DNA of 64,000 nucleotides. Origin: Halobacillus shinanisalinarum (GTDB lineage Bacteria > Bacillota > Bacilli > Bacillales > Halobacillaceae). Under the pieces are notes generated by a model that saw only the letters and a list, made by a program, of their open reading frames with translations, did no database searches and had not been told where the DNA came from. Positions 6,985-16,369 of this stretch are shown one piece after another. The first letter of the stretch is position 1. The number at the start of each line of letters is the position of its first letter. Where the stretch lies: assembly GCF_022919835.1 (NCBI RefSeq), contig NZ_CP095074.1:2294001-2358000 (forward strand), given 5' to 3'. A program made the position numbers and the translations under genes.

Positions 6985-8445
6985 ATGTATAAACTATTAA
7001 TTGCAGATCGTGATAGACAGGAACTTGTTGGTCTTGAGTGGCTGATTACGAAATACTCCTTCCCTATTTCAAATTCGAGGCTGGTCGATCAATTGGTTGA
7101 GGTTTTCGATGTATTGGAGAATGAAGTTCCTGATGTGCTGTGCATTGAACTTGATATGGTAGCTGAGGATAAGTGGGAAATGGTTAAGACGTTTATTGAC
7201 CGGTATGCAGAAGAGGTGATCGCGGTTACCGCGGAACCTACATTTGAGCGGGCTATGCAGGCGATGGAGATTGAGGCAGTAGATTTATGGGTAAAGCCGT
7301 TATCGCCGTCACGGGTGAAGAACTCATTACAACAAGCTTTTAAGAATCTTTCCAGCCAATCGAATCCAAATAAAGATGGTGAGTCGAGGCATGCTGCCAG
7401 ATATGAATCGTTATTTATTGAAGAACACCTTCCCTTCCCATACCCCGTCTACTTAGTAAAAACAGAATCTATAGCTGATTTAAGTCATTTAAGAACCTTC
7501 ATCGAGCAGTTCGATTTTTACTATAAACCACTGGTGTTTTCAACGAGTGATCGGATCGCCCTCGTATTCCAGGAAACTCTTCCCGACCCTGTTAAACAGG
7601 CGCAGCGTTTCTTGAGAGAATGGGAACGTTCTGCGGGTAAACCTCTGGCAATCGTTGTTCATTCGGAAGAAAGTCAAAGGTCCCTCCACCAAATCTATAT
7701 GAAGCTGCGAAAAGTAATGGAGACGACTTTTTTCACGGGTTACCAACAAGTATTAAGTTCAGGATATAACCATGATTGGACAGACATGGATCCTTTTTTA
7801 ACGATGAAAGAACAGCGTAACTGGGTGTTTATGCTAGATGAAGGGCACGGAGGGGAGATCAAAACATGGATGTATGAACAATTTTTCAGCATGGAGCCGC
7901 CCTTTCCTGACCCTGGACTATTGCGGACACGCTTGACGAGTATTCTCGCACAAATCCGTCGCTTTATGATTCGCAAAGGGATCACAGATGAGGAGAGCGA
8001 GGAAAAGTACAAACAGGTGTTTGATACTATTTTATACAGTCCCGTCCTTTACCGGATTGTCCAAGATATGATTCTATTTATAAACTACTTATTAAACTCG
8101 ATCGAAAAGCACCCCAACGCAGCAGGGATTGATATCATAGAAGAAGCCATTTCATATATAGAAGATCATTACGAAGATCCAACACTTTCCTTAAAGGAAG
8201 TAGCGAGACATGTTGGACGCAGCCCTTCCTATTTCAGTCATATTCTATCAAACAAGTACGAACGTTCGTTTCGAGAAATGTTAAGTTATACCCGTGTACA
8301 AAAAGCCAAAGAGATGCTGGCTTCCTCTGATGAAACGATTCAAAACATTGCTCATTCGACAGGGTTTAATAACCCTAATTACTTTAGTCGTGTATTTAAA
8401 TCAACGACTGGTCAAACACCTCGTGAATACCGTAGAATTCACTGA
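6985..8445 (+). CDS. AraC-family response regulator (YesN-like) with atypical receiver
   Basis: 486-residue transcription regulator. Residues 1-120 form a receiver domain: MYKLLIADRD for the acidic pair, the Thr of AVTAEPT, and the Lys of VDLWVKPLSP. At the usual phospho-Asp position it has Glu55 (VLCIELDMV), so it may be locked in an active-like state or be controlled without phosphorylation. A long middle region follows. The C-terminal ~100 residues are an AraC helix-turn-helix pair (SLKEVARHVGRSPSYFSHIL; TIQNIAHSTGFNNPNYFSRV) ending FKSTTGQTPREYRR. No histidine kinase is adjacent. ATG 6985 is chosen because GGTGG lies 5 nt upstream and the receiver starts there; an in-frame GTG at 6976 is possible. 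The target is unknown. Confidence 0.85.
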   Translation: MYKLLIADRDRQELVGLEWLITKYSFPISNSRLVDQLVEVFDVLENEVPDVLCIELDMVAEDKWEMVKTFIDRYAEEVIAVTAEPTFERAMQAMEIEAVDLWVKPLSPSRVKNSLQQAFKNLSSQSNPNKDGESRHAARYESLFIEEHLPFPYPVYLVKTESIADLSHLRTFIEQFDFYYKPLVFSTSDRIALVFQETLPDPVKQAQRFLREWERSAGKPLAIVVHSEESQRSLHQIYMKLRKVMETTFFTGYQQVLSSGYNHDWTDMDPFLTMKEQRNWVFMLDEGHGGEIKTWMYEQFFSMEPPFPDPGLLRTRLTSILAQIRRFMIRKGITDEESEEKYKQVFDTILYSPVLYRIVQDMILFINYLLNSIEKHPNAAGIDIIEEAISYIEDHYEDPTLSLKEVARHVGRSPSYFSHILSNKYERSFREMLSYTRVQKAKEMLASSDETIQNIAHSTGFNNPNYFSRVFKSTTGQTPREYRRIH

Positions 8446-8535
8446 GTACAGAATTGGGATACATAAGCCTAATAGGGACCTAATAATTGTAATTTTATCC
8501 CCCTGCAACTATTCTGATAGCGAATGAGACAAGTG

Positions 8536-8757
8536 TCATTTTAAAGAAAGAATTTGTGACAACAAGTAAAGTCCTAAGGGGAAAGCTCCTACCATATTTA
8601 TCGTCATCATCCAATTCCCCATATCAGAGAGACCATTCAGATCCCTCGGAATAATTAACGTATGTATAGTTGGAATAAGTGCTTCGTACAAATGAATGAC
8701 TGTCTGATAGCGAAAGCTCGATTTCTCTCCATCAAGGAGGAGGTTGGGCCTTTTCAC
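8536..8757 (-). pseudogene. Unrecognised 73-codon frame, possible membrane-protein remnant
   Basis: The frame has a hydrophobic C-terminal third (MMTINMVGAFPLGLYLLSQI) and a plain N-terminus. No convincing ribosome binding site precedes it and I do not recognise a family. It may be the tail of a decayed membrane protein or chance. Confidence 0.25.
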
Positions 8758-9083
8758 TATGTACCTAGCGTTGGAGGTCGGCTAACAAGGATATTCTAAT
8801 CGTTGAAAAAACACTTACTCGCTTCACCGCTTATGTCACGGATGCGTTATTAAAAAAAGAATAAACATTGGAGAAACGGCGATAACAAATAATACATAAT
8901 GTGAGGAATAATCATATCTATAGCCTTTAATTAAAGTTACGTGATGCGTTATTTCAACGAGTGATACCTATGGATATCTAGTGGGGATAGTAGATTCACA
9001 GTTAGTAACCTTAATTATATTAGCCTCCCCCTTTATCGCCACGGTGCTATCAGAACAACTAACTTAGATTAATGGATTTGGTT
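8758..9083. other. Intergenic stretch, nothing recognised
   Basis: AT-rich DNA downstream of a convergent small gene. No clear gene, RNA or repeat was found by eye. Confidence 0.4.
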
Positions 9084-9248
9084 TTACCAGATGTTCCTAT
9101 TCTGAATTTCTTCAGTTAATAAGAACAAGAGATCTTCTAAGAATTCTAAGACCTCGGATCCATGATGACTAAGGTGGTTAAGCGTAGATTCATACATGAC
9201 CTTTAACTCAAAGTTGTTGAAACTTTTAACTACTTCCTGAGTATCCAA
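9084..9248 (-). CDS. Small acidic protein, 54 aa, unknown function
   Basis: The frame starts at TTG (9246-9248) behind the very strong binding site AAGGGGGTGAT, 5 nt away, and ends TAA at 9084-9086. The product is predicted to be helical and acidic, with a Leu-rich middle (SEVLEFLEDLLFLLTEEIQN) and no membrane segment or signal. The binding site lies in a CCCCC/GGGGG hairpin (9257-9272), which may limit translation. It is too short for most gene callers. Family not recognised. The strong initiation region is the main argument that it is real. Confidence 0.5.
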   Translation of the reverse strand: MDTQEVVKSFNNFELKVMYESTLNHLSHHGSEVLEFLEDLLFLLTEEIQNRNIW

Positions 9249-9481
9249 GTTATCACCCCCTTCCCTGGGGGAGACAACAAAATTTTATCAATATTCGTCG
9301 TAATTTAGTACTTTTTTAACTAGGTTAAAAATAATCATATTCGTGCATCCAGTTTTTGCTTAACAGGTTATTTTAATAGAGAATATGGTTTGGTAAATAT
9401 TAACCGTCACTCCAATTAATAAAAGTGCTACCCCCTTTCTAATCTAATATTTTTTTCATTTCTAAATTTAACACCTTTAAT

Positions 9482-9495
9482 TGTAAGCGTTTTTA
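9482..9495 (+). promoter_or_regulatory. Probable CcpA cre site upstream of hutU
   Basis: TGTAAGCGTTTTTA matches the Bacillus cre consensus TGWAARCGYTWNCW at 13 of 14 positions. It lies about 120 bp before hutU. Catabolite repression of hut by CcpA is known in B. subtilis. The surrounding 9249-9608 is otherwise AT-rich leader without a gene. Confidence 0.7.
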
Positions 9496-9614
9496 AGCAT
9501 ATCTTTACCTTTATCGAATATAAGTACATAAATTCTAAATTTAATTATCTATTTTTAAATATTGACTGTTGATACCATGTAGTTATCAGAAAAATTAAAT
9601 TCGAAGGGATGAAG

Positions 9615-11285
9615 ATGATGTCTGAAACGAAATCAGGAAAAGTAAAGCAGTATAGTGGAACAGAATTGCATACAAAGGGCTGGATCCAGGAGGCTGCTTT
9701 ACGGATGCTTAGCAATAACTTGCATCCAGATGTGGCAGAAAATCCAGATGAACTCGTCGTTTATGGCGGGATCGGCAAGGCCGCTCGTAACTGGGAATGT
9801 TACGAGGCGATTGTTGAATCACTGAAAAACCTTGAGGAAGACGAAACGTTGCTCATCCAGTCTGGGAAACCCGTTGCTGTCTTTCGTTCTCACAAAGACG
9901 CACCGAAAGTGTTGATTGCCAACTCAAACCTTGTACCTGCTTGGGCAAATTGGGACCATTTCCATGAGCTCGATCAAAAAGGCTTAATGATGTACGGCCA
10001 AATGACGGCTGGCAGTTGGATTTACATCGGCAGTCAAGGCATAGTTCAAGGGACGTATGAAACGTTTGCTGAGTGTGCCAAACAGCACTTTAATGGAAGT
10101 TTAAAAAGCACAATCACCTTAACAGCTGGACTCGGTGGCATGGGCGGCGCACAGCCACTAGCTGTTACCTTAAACGGCGGGGTCTGCATTGCGATTGAAA
10201 TTGATCAGAATCGTATTCAGCGCCGTTTAGATACAAAATACTTGGATATATCCACCGACAGCCTTGATGAAGCTATTCAACTGGCAGAACAAGCTCGGGG
10301 CCAGGGCAAAGCCCTCTCGATTGGTTTGTTAGGTAATGCTGCAGAGCTTTTGCCGGAAATGATTTCCAAAGGTTTCATTCCAGATGCACTAACAGATCAA
10401 ACCTCGGCACATGACCCGTTGAATGGGTATGTTCCAGTGGATATGGATCTCCTAGCCGCAGCGGATCTTCGTGAAAAGAACTCCGGAGAATATATTAAAC
10501 TATCAAAACGCAGTATTGCCGCACATGTTCAGGCAATGCTCGACATGCAGAAGCAAGGAGCCATTACGTTTGACTATGGCAACAACATCCGTCAAGTCGC
10601 TAAGGATGAAGGGGTAGAGAATGCTTTTGATTTCCCTGGCTTTGTTCCTGCTTACATTCGTCCACAGTTTTGCGAAGGCAAGGGACCTTTCCGTTGGGTT
10701 GCCTTATCCGGTGACCCAGAAGATATTTATAAAACAGATGAAGTCATTCTAAGAGAATTCAGTGACAATGAACATTTATGTAATTGGATTCGCATGGCTC
10801 GTGAGAAAATCAGCTTCCAAGGGCTGCCCTCTCGCATTTGCTGGCTTGGTTACGGGGAACGGGCCAGATTCGGAAAGATTATTAACGATATGGTGGCGAG
10901 CGGCAAATTAAGTGCACCCGTCGTTATTGGCCGTGACCACCTTGATTCTGGTTCTGTTGCGTCACCAAACAGGGAGACGGAATCCATGAAGGACGGCAGT
11001 GACGCGGTTGCCGATTGGCCAATTTTGAACGCGATGATTAATAGCGTAGGCGGTGCCAGTTGGGTCAGTGTTCACCATGGCGGTGGTGTTGGCATGGGCT
11101 ATTCCCTTCACGCTGGAATGGTGATTGTTGCTGACGGTACAAAAAATGCGGAACAGCGTTTGGAACGTGTATTAACGACAGATCCTGGCATGGGTGTGGT
11201 CCGTCACGTCGATGCCGGATATGAACTTGCCGAAAATACAGCTCAAGAAAAAGGCATTCACATACCTATGCTAAAGAAGGACTAG
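9615..11285 (+). CDS. hutU: Urocanate hydratase
   Basis: Converts urocanate to 4-imidazolone-5-propionate with tightly bound NAD, the second step of histidine degradation. Family segments seen are [20 protein letters not shown] (NAD region), [32 protein letters not shown] and [17 protein letters not shown]. The length of ~556 aa is normal. Start ATG 9615 sits 6 nt after AAGGG; ATG 9618 is equally possible, while 9609 is too close to the binding site. It is the first visible gene of hutU-hutI-hutG. Neither hutP nor hutH (histidase) is in the flanking DNA, so histidase must be encoded elsewhere. A cre site upstream suggests carbon catabolite repression. Confidence 0.97.
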   Translation: MMSETKSGKVKQYSGTELHTKGWIQEAALRMLSNNLHPDVAENPDELVVYGGIGKAARNWECYEAIVESLKNLEEDETLLIQSGKPVAVFRSHKDAPKVLIANSNLVPAWANWDHFHELDQKGLMMYGQMTAGSWIYIGSQGIVQGTYETFAECAKQHFNGSLKSTITLTAGLGGMGGAQPLAVTLNGGVCIAIEIDQNRIQRRLDTKYLDISTDSLDEAIQLAEQARGQGKALSIGLLGNAAELLPEMISKGFIPDALTDQTSAHDPLNGYVPVDMDLLAAADLREKNSGEYIKLSKRSIAAHVQAMLDMQKQGAITFDYGNNIRQVAKDEGVENAFDFPGFVPAYIRPQFCEGKGPFRWVALSGDPEDIYKTDEVILREFSDNEHLCNWIRMAREKISFQGLPSRICWLGYGERARFGKIINDMVASGKLSAPVVIGRDHLDSGSVASPNRETESMKDGSDAVADWPILNAMINSVGGASWVSVHHGGGVGMGYSLHAGMVIVADGTKNAEQRLERVLTTDPGMGVVRHVDAGYELAENTAQEKGIHIPMLKKD

Positions 11286-11300
11286 GAGGGGGAATTTTTT

Positions 11301-12575
11301 ATGGTACAAAAATTGCTTATTACCAATGCAGCTCAATTAATTACCATGGCTGGACATTCGGAGAAACCGGCAAGGAAAGAAGCCATGTCTCAGCTTGAGG
11401 TGATTGAGAATGGTGCTGTTTATATGGAAGAGGGGAAAGTCGTAGAAGTAGGTACTGATGTAAAGATTCGTGAGAAGTACCAAGATTCAGTGGTCCCTGA
11501 AAATCATATTGATGCCACAGGAAAGGTGGTTACACCAGGGCTAATTGACCCACACACACACCTGGTACATGCCGGAACGAGGGAAAATGAGTACGCCATG
11601 CGTCTGAAAGGAAAGACATACATGGAGATCATGGAAGCTGGTGGCGGAATCCATGCTACTACTCGAGCAACACAGAAAGCGAGCCATGAAGAGCTTTACG
11701 AACAATCAAGAAAACGCTTAGATCAATTTTTGTTACATGGGGTAACAACGGTGGAGGCGAAAAGCGGCTATGGATTGACGCTTGAGCATGAAATAAAGCA
11801 GCTTGAAGTTGCCCAGCAGTTGGCCAAGGATCACCCCGTCGATCTCGTACCAACGTTTATGGGTGCTCACGCGATCCCAATGGCTGAAAAAGAGAACCCT
11901 GAACCATTCGTCAATCGGGTGATTAATGAAATGATTCCGGAAGTCGCTAAAAAGAACCTCGCTGTCTTTAACGACGTCTTTTGTGAGCGAGGCGTTTTTA
12001 CACCAGAACAATCTAGACGCATTTTAGAAGCCGGTAAAGAACATGGGTTAATCCCTAAAATTCATGCCGATGAAATTGAGCCTTATGCCGGAGCGGAATT
12101 AGCCGCCTCCGTTGGTGCCATCTCAGCCGACCACCTTTTAAAAGCATCTGAACAAGGAATTAAAGATATGGCGGATACCGGAGTCGTCGGTGTATTGCTC
12201 CCAGGTACAGCATTCTTCTTAATGGCAGAATTCGCACAAGCTAGAAAAATGATCGATGCAGGAGTGGCTGTAGCTCTTTCTACTGACGCTAACCCAGGCT
12301 CCTCTCCAACCATTTCCCTGCCATTCATCATGAACTTGGGCTGCTTGAAAATGGGCATGACACCTGAAGAAGTACTGACCGCGACAACGATCAATGCTGC
12401 TCACGCGATTGGCTGTGCAGGAGAAGCAGGCAGTCTTGAACAGGGCAAAAGAGCTGATGTGACCATCTTTAATGTACCAAATTACCTAACCCTATCTTAC
12501 CAATATGGCATGAACCATGTGGATAGCGTCATCAAAGCTGGTACACCGCTTGTTGTAGGAGGGCAGCTGCAATGA
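11301..12575 (+). CDS. hutI: Imidazolonepropionase
   Basis: Amidohydrolase that opens imidazolone-propionate to N-formimino-glutamate. Metal ligands are visible in DPHTHLVHAGTRENEY (H-x-H); later motifs are KSGYGLT, PTFMGAHAIP, IHADE, SADHL and STDANPGSSP (metal Asp). The 424 aa match the family. AGGAGGGGG precedes ATG 11301. It starts 15 nt after hutU and overlaps hutG by 4 bp, so translation is probably coupled. Confidence 0.97.
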   Translation: MVQKLLITNAAQLITMAGHSEKPARKEAMSQLEVIENGAVYMEEGKVVEVGTDVKIREKYQDSVVPENHIDATGKVVTPGLIDPHTHLVHAGTRENEYAMRLKGKTYMEIMEAGGGIHATTRATQKASHEELYEQSRKRLDQFLLHGVTTVEAKSGYGLTLEHEIKQLEVAQQLAKDHPVDLVPTFMGAHAIPMAEKENPEPFVNRVINEMIPEVAKKNLAVFNDVFCERGVFTPEQSRRILEAGKEHGLIPKIHADEIEPYAGAELAASVGAISADHLLKASEQGIKDMADTGVVGVLLPGTAFFLMAEFAQARKMIDAGVAVALSTDANPGSSPTISLPFIMNLGCLKMGMTPEEVLTATTINAAHAIGCAGEAGSLEQGKRADVTIFNVPNYLTLSYQYGMNHVDSVIKAGTPLVVGGQLQ

Positions 12576-13558
12576 AGAACTATCCTTATCCGATGTTAGA
12601 TAGGCCCAGCATGGTCTGGTCAAAGCAAACGGATAAAAGAAGCGATCTTAAGGTGCATGAATGGATTGAAACAGTTGGAGAATCCGTACCTGACTGGCAG
12701 GATTACGATGTGACGATTCTCGGGGTGCCACTTTCGAAGTCGTCTATCAGCACATCTGCTGCCAGTGATAATCCTGAGGCGATGCGACAGGCATGGAAAT
12801 CCTTCGGCACGTATAATCTCGATGAAGACATTGATTTAGCCAAGCTGAAGGCAATTGACCTTGGCAATGTGAAACAACATGCCACAGATATCACCTATAC
12901 CCATAATCAAATTGAGCAAGCGATGGTGGCAATGAGAAACCACCACCCTCATACACTACCTATTACGATGGGCGGCGACCATTCAATTACAGCGATGTTG
13001 GTCAAGGGCTGGAAACAAGCCCACCTTGATGAAACAGTCGGCATTTTGCAGCTCGATACGCATTTTGATTTACGTGATTTGAATGTGTTCGGTCCGGCGA
13101 ATGGAACGCCGATTCGTAATTTGATCGAAAGCGGCATTGTCGAGGGGAAGAATGTCCATAACATCGGGCTGCACGGATTCTTCAATGCCAAAGAACTGAA
13201 GGATTATGCTGATGAGCATAAGATAAATTACACAACTATGAATCAGGCCAGGAAAAAAGGGATCGCACACGTGATCACGCAAGCATTAGAGCAATTGGAC
13301 GGGAAGGTCGATACAGTTTATTTAACGGTTGATATGGACGTCCTGGATATAGCTCATAATCCTGCTGCTCCTGCTGCGACCCCCGGCGGCATGTACACGG
13401 AGGAATTGTTTGATGCTGTTCAAATCGCTGGCGAACACACAAAAGTGAAAGCCATCGATATAGTCTGTCTCGATCCACGTAAAGATTTAGGTGGTATGTC
13501 AGTGAAGAGTGCTGTTCACGTAATGCTGTCATTTTTGACAGGCTATTGCATGCGATAG
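12572..13558 (+). CDS. hutG: Formimidoylglutamase
   Basis: Ureohydrolase-fold Mn enzyme that hydrolyses N-formimino-glutamate to glutamate and formamide. Metal motifs are GGDHSITA, QLDTHFDLRD and TVDMDVLDIAHNPAAP. 328 aa is the usual size. The start ATG overlaps the hutI stop (ATGA). A terminator-like hairpin follows directly, before the YjiH-type gene. Confidence 0.95.
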   Translation: MKNYPYPMLDRPSMVWSKQTDKRSDLKVHEWIETVGESVPDWQDYDVTILGVPLSKSSISTSAASDNPEAMRQAWKSFGTYNLDEDIDLAKLKAIDLGNVKQHATDITYTHNQIEQAMVAMRNHHPHTLPITMGGDHSITAMLVKGWKQAHLDETVGILQLDTHFDLRDLNVFGPANGTPIRNLIESGIVEGKNVHNIGLHGFFNAKELKDYADEHKINYTTMNQARKKGIAHVITQALEQLDGKVDTVYLTVDMDVLDIAHNPAAPAATPGGMYTEELFDAVQIAGEHTKVKAIDIVCLDPRKDLGGMSVKSAVHVMLSFLTGYCMR

Positions 13559-13587
13559 AGGGCGATGTCATATTCGCCCTTCTTTTT
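13559..13587 (+). terminator. Terminator-like hairpin after hutG
   Basis: A 7-bp stem AGGGCGA/TCGCCCT with a TCTTTTT tract directly after the hutG stop codon. It may attenuate rather than fully block expression of the downstream membrane protein. Confidence 0.65.
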
Positions 13588-13630
13588 CAAGAGTTATTAT
13601 CTGAACATTCAATCATTTGGAGGTAAGAAA

Positions 13631-14961
13631 ATGGAATCTGTAAAAAAAGAAGTTCAACCTGATCCGTCCGGGGGCCGTCTGGTGCAAATTTAATTAAATT
13701 TTTCCTATTCAGCATGATCGGCATCTTCACCTTTTTCGTTCCAATTACTATCAACGGCACCTCTTCCATTCCACTCGATCACATTGTCACCTATATTCAG
13801 ACGACGTTCGCAGCACTCGTACCCTATTATGCACTCCTTATCATTATACTCGGGGCTATCTACCCGTTCGTCAATCGTTTGTGGAATAAAGATAAGGTAA
13901 ATATTGTGCTATCGTTATTCAAAATTATCGGTGTCGCCGTTGCTGCGATGCTGATCTTTAACTTTGGACCAAGCTGGTTATTCAATGCCAACATGGGACC
14001 GTTTCTTTTTGAAAAATTGGTTATACCTGTTGGCTTGCTCGTCCCAATAGGAGCCGTCTTCCTTTCTTTACTCGTGGGCTATGGACTGCTTGAATTTATT
14101 GGCGTCTTACTGCAACCTGTGATGCGCCCGATTTGGAAAACTCCAGGGCGTTCAGCCATTGATGCCGTCGCCTCGTTTGTTGGAAGCTATTCGATCGGGC
14201 TGTTAATCACCAACCGTGTGTTCAAAGAAGGGAAATATTCGGTGAAAGAAGCAACGATTATCGCAACTGGTTTTTCGACCGTATCAGCGACCTTCATGAT
14301 TGTCGTTGCCAAGACGCTCGGAATAATGGAGATTTGGAACACATATTTCTGGGTCACATTATTCGTCACTTTTCTCGTCACAGCCATTACGGTAAGAATT
14401 TGGCCGTTAAATAAAATAAGTGACGAATATTTTGACGGTGTTGGGCAGCCAGAACAGGTAATTAAGAAGAACCGACTTAAAGCAGCCTGGTCACAAGCAA
14501 TGGAAACAGCTGAACGTTCTCCTTCCCTTGTCAAAAATATACGGATGAACTTAAAGGACGGCTTGATCATGACAATGGCCATACTCCCATCGATTTTATC
14601 AGTGGGATTATTCGGACTGGTCCTTGCTGAATTTACACCCTTTTTTGATATTTTGGGCTATATCTTTTACCCATTCACCTGGATCATGCAAGTACCTGAA
14701 CCCATGTTAGCTGCTAAAGCGTCCGCCATCGAAATTGCTGAAATGTTCCTCCCAGCTTTACTTGTTGCAAATGCACCATTGATCACCAAATTCGTAATTG
14801 CTACTTTGTCCGTATCTGCGATCCTATTCTTTTCAGCTCTCATCCCTTGTATCCTTTCAACGGATATCCCAGTAAGTATTCCGAAACTAATTGTAATTTG
14901 GATCGAACGTACAATACTAACGATCATCATCGTAACCCCCATCGCCTACCTATTACTCTGA
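13631..14961 (+). CDS. YjiH-type membrane protein (nucleoside-recognition/GATE fold), frameshifted
   Basis: Polytopic membrane protein of the YjiH family with many hydrophobic segments and GATE-like halves (FVGSYSIGLLITNRVF; AKASAIEIAEMFLPALLVAN). ATG 13631 has TTGGAGGT upstream and opens MESVKKEVQPDPSGG, but the frame breaks at the run of five G (13670-13674). One extra G restores one 443-residue protein continuing PSGANLIKFFLFSMIGIFTF. The missing base may be a sequencing error. Its position behind hutUIG suggests a role in uptake or export of histidine or its products, which is inference; the family's substrates are poorly known. Confidence 0.75.
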
Positions 14962-14975
14962 AATACCAAAAACCC

Positions 14976-15014
14976 CCACCTCAGGTCATCCAATATCTGG
15001 ATGACCTGAGGTGG
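14976..15014. repeat. Long palindromic repeat, copy B
   Basis: Same arm as copies A and C (CCACCTCAGGTCATCCA), with loop ATATC, followed here by a run of eight T. It lies 14 bp after the YjiH-type gene, where it can serve as its terminator. Confidence 0.85.
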
Positions 15015-15052
15015 TATTTTTTTAGGTGGATTTATTTACGAGCTGCGAGGTA

Positions 15053-15068
15053 TATGACAAATGTCATA
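15053..15068 (+). promoter_or_regulatory. Probable DesR operator upstream of des
   Basis: TATGACA and TGTCATA form a perfect 7-bp dyad with a 2-bp spacer, 23 bp before the -35 box. A degenerate half repeat (TGACGTTTGTGTC) follows at 15078-15090. In B. subtilis the response regulator DesR binds paired dyads upstream of des; desK and desR follow here. Confidence 0.7.
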
Positions 15069-15090
15069 TAGGCTACCTGACGTTTGTGTC

Positions 15091-15119
15091 TTACATTGTC
15101 TGGCGGTTTTTTCTATGAT
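15091..15119 (+). promoter_or_regulatory. SigA-type promoter of des
   Basis: The -35 TTACAT and -10 TATGAT are spaced by 17 bp, about 40 bp before the des start codon and just downstream of the DesR-like dyad. Confidence 0.65.
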
Positions 15120-15160
15120 AGAAATACTATTAAAAGTATGCACGAATAAGGAGTAATCGC

Positions 15161-16213
15161 ATGGAGAAACAAAAACAAGCTCAACTAAAAAAGAATGTCG
15201 CCTCGTTTGCAAAGCCAGATGCAATTGCGGCCATAAGACAGCTTATCAATACACTTCTTCCGTTTTTCATCCTTTGGTTTCTCGCGTATCAGAGTTTAGC
15301 TATTTCAGTATGGTTAACCCTGCCACTTGCAATCCTAGCCGGGGGATTTGTCATTCGGATCTTTATTATCTTCCATGACTGTACACACCAGTCCTTTTTC
15401 AAAAATAAAAAAGCCAACCGAGTTATTGGTACAATCACTGGCATTATTACCTTGTTTCCCTTTGAAAAGTGGAAACGAGACCATTCCATCCACCACGCGA
15501 CAAGTAGCAACCTGGATAAGCGTGGCACGGGAGACGTTTGGGTAATGACAGTGGATGAATATGTCGCCGCAAGTTTTTGGGAGAGGTTATCTTACCGCCT
15601 TTACCGTAATCCGATTGTAATGTTTGGGCTAGGGCCGATCTACCTGTTCTTAATTTCTAACCGTTTTAACCGTAAAGGAGCCAAACGTAAAGAGCGCATG
15701 AACACGTACTTGACCAATATATCAGTTGCCGCTATCTATACCCTGCTAATATGGGCGGTTGGCTGGCAGGCATTTCTCATTATTCAAATTCCAATTCTGT
15801 ATGTATCAGGAACGCTTGGTATATGGTTATTTTATGTGCAGCACCAATTTGAAGATTCCTACTTTGAAGATGAAGACCAATGGGACTTTGTGAAGGCAGC
15901 TGTAGACGGCAGCTCGTATTACAAGCTGCCAAAGATCTTGCAATGGGTGTCAGGCAGTATCGGATTTCACCACGTGCATCACTTAAGTCCAAGAGTACCT
16001 AACTATCATTTGGAAAAAGCACACGAATCCACACCGCCATTACAAAAAGCAACAACAATTACGCTGGCTTCCAGCTTAAAATCCATTCGCTTCCGCCTAT
16101 ATGATACTGAAAATAAATCGTTTGTAAGCTTCAAGGAAATTAAACACCTTCTGGGAAAGCCTACATCAAGCACGGAGATGGGCAGTAAAAGTCCAAGCTT
16201 CCAGGATAAATAA
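15161..16213 (+). CDS. des: Membrane phospholipid fatty acid desaturase
   Basis: Introduces a double bond into membrane lipid acyl chains, mainly on cold shock. The three histidine boxes of membrane di-iron desaturases are present: HDCTHQS, HSIHHA and HHVHH. Four or more hydrophobic segments lie between them. 350 aa agrees with B. subtilis Des. AAGGAG precedes ATG 15161. It sits directly upstream of desK and desR, as in B. subtilis, and behind a DesR-like dyad. A strong terminator follows at 16222. Confidence 0.93.
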   Translation: MEKQKQAQLKKNVASFAKPDAIAAIRQLINTLLPFFILWFLAYQSLAISVWLTLPLAILAGGFVIRIFIIFHDCTHQSFFKNKKANRVIGTITGIITLFPFEKWKRDHSIHHATSSNLDKRGTGDVWVMTVDEYVAASFWERLSYRLYRNPIVMFGLGPIYLFLISNRFNRKGAKRKERMNTYLTNISVAAIYTLLIWAVGWQAFLIIQIPILYVSGTLGIWLFYVQHQFEDSYFEDEDQWDFVKAAVDGSSYYKLPKILQWVSGSIGFHHVHHLSPRVPNYHLEKAHESTPPLQKATTITLASSLKSIRFRLYDTENKSFVSFKEIKHLLGKPTSSTEMGSKSPSFQDK

Positions 16214-16221
16214 GGTGTTTT

Positions 16222-16256
16222 AAAAGCCCATTCAGGCGATAAGGAATGGGCTTTTT
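16222..16256 (+). terminator. Terminator of des
   Basis: A 12-bp stem AAAAGCCCATTC/GAATGGGCTTTT followed by T. It separates des from desKR. Confidence 0.85.
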
Positions 16257-16369
16257 GTTATGATGTCTTTTGGCTTCATCACCTAACACTTATGGAATAA
16301 TAGTGACAGGGTCTATCATTGTATTATATCCTGTATTCATAACAATACATTGACTAAAAGGAGGCCGCT

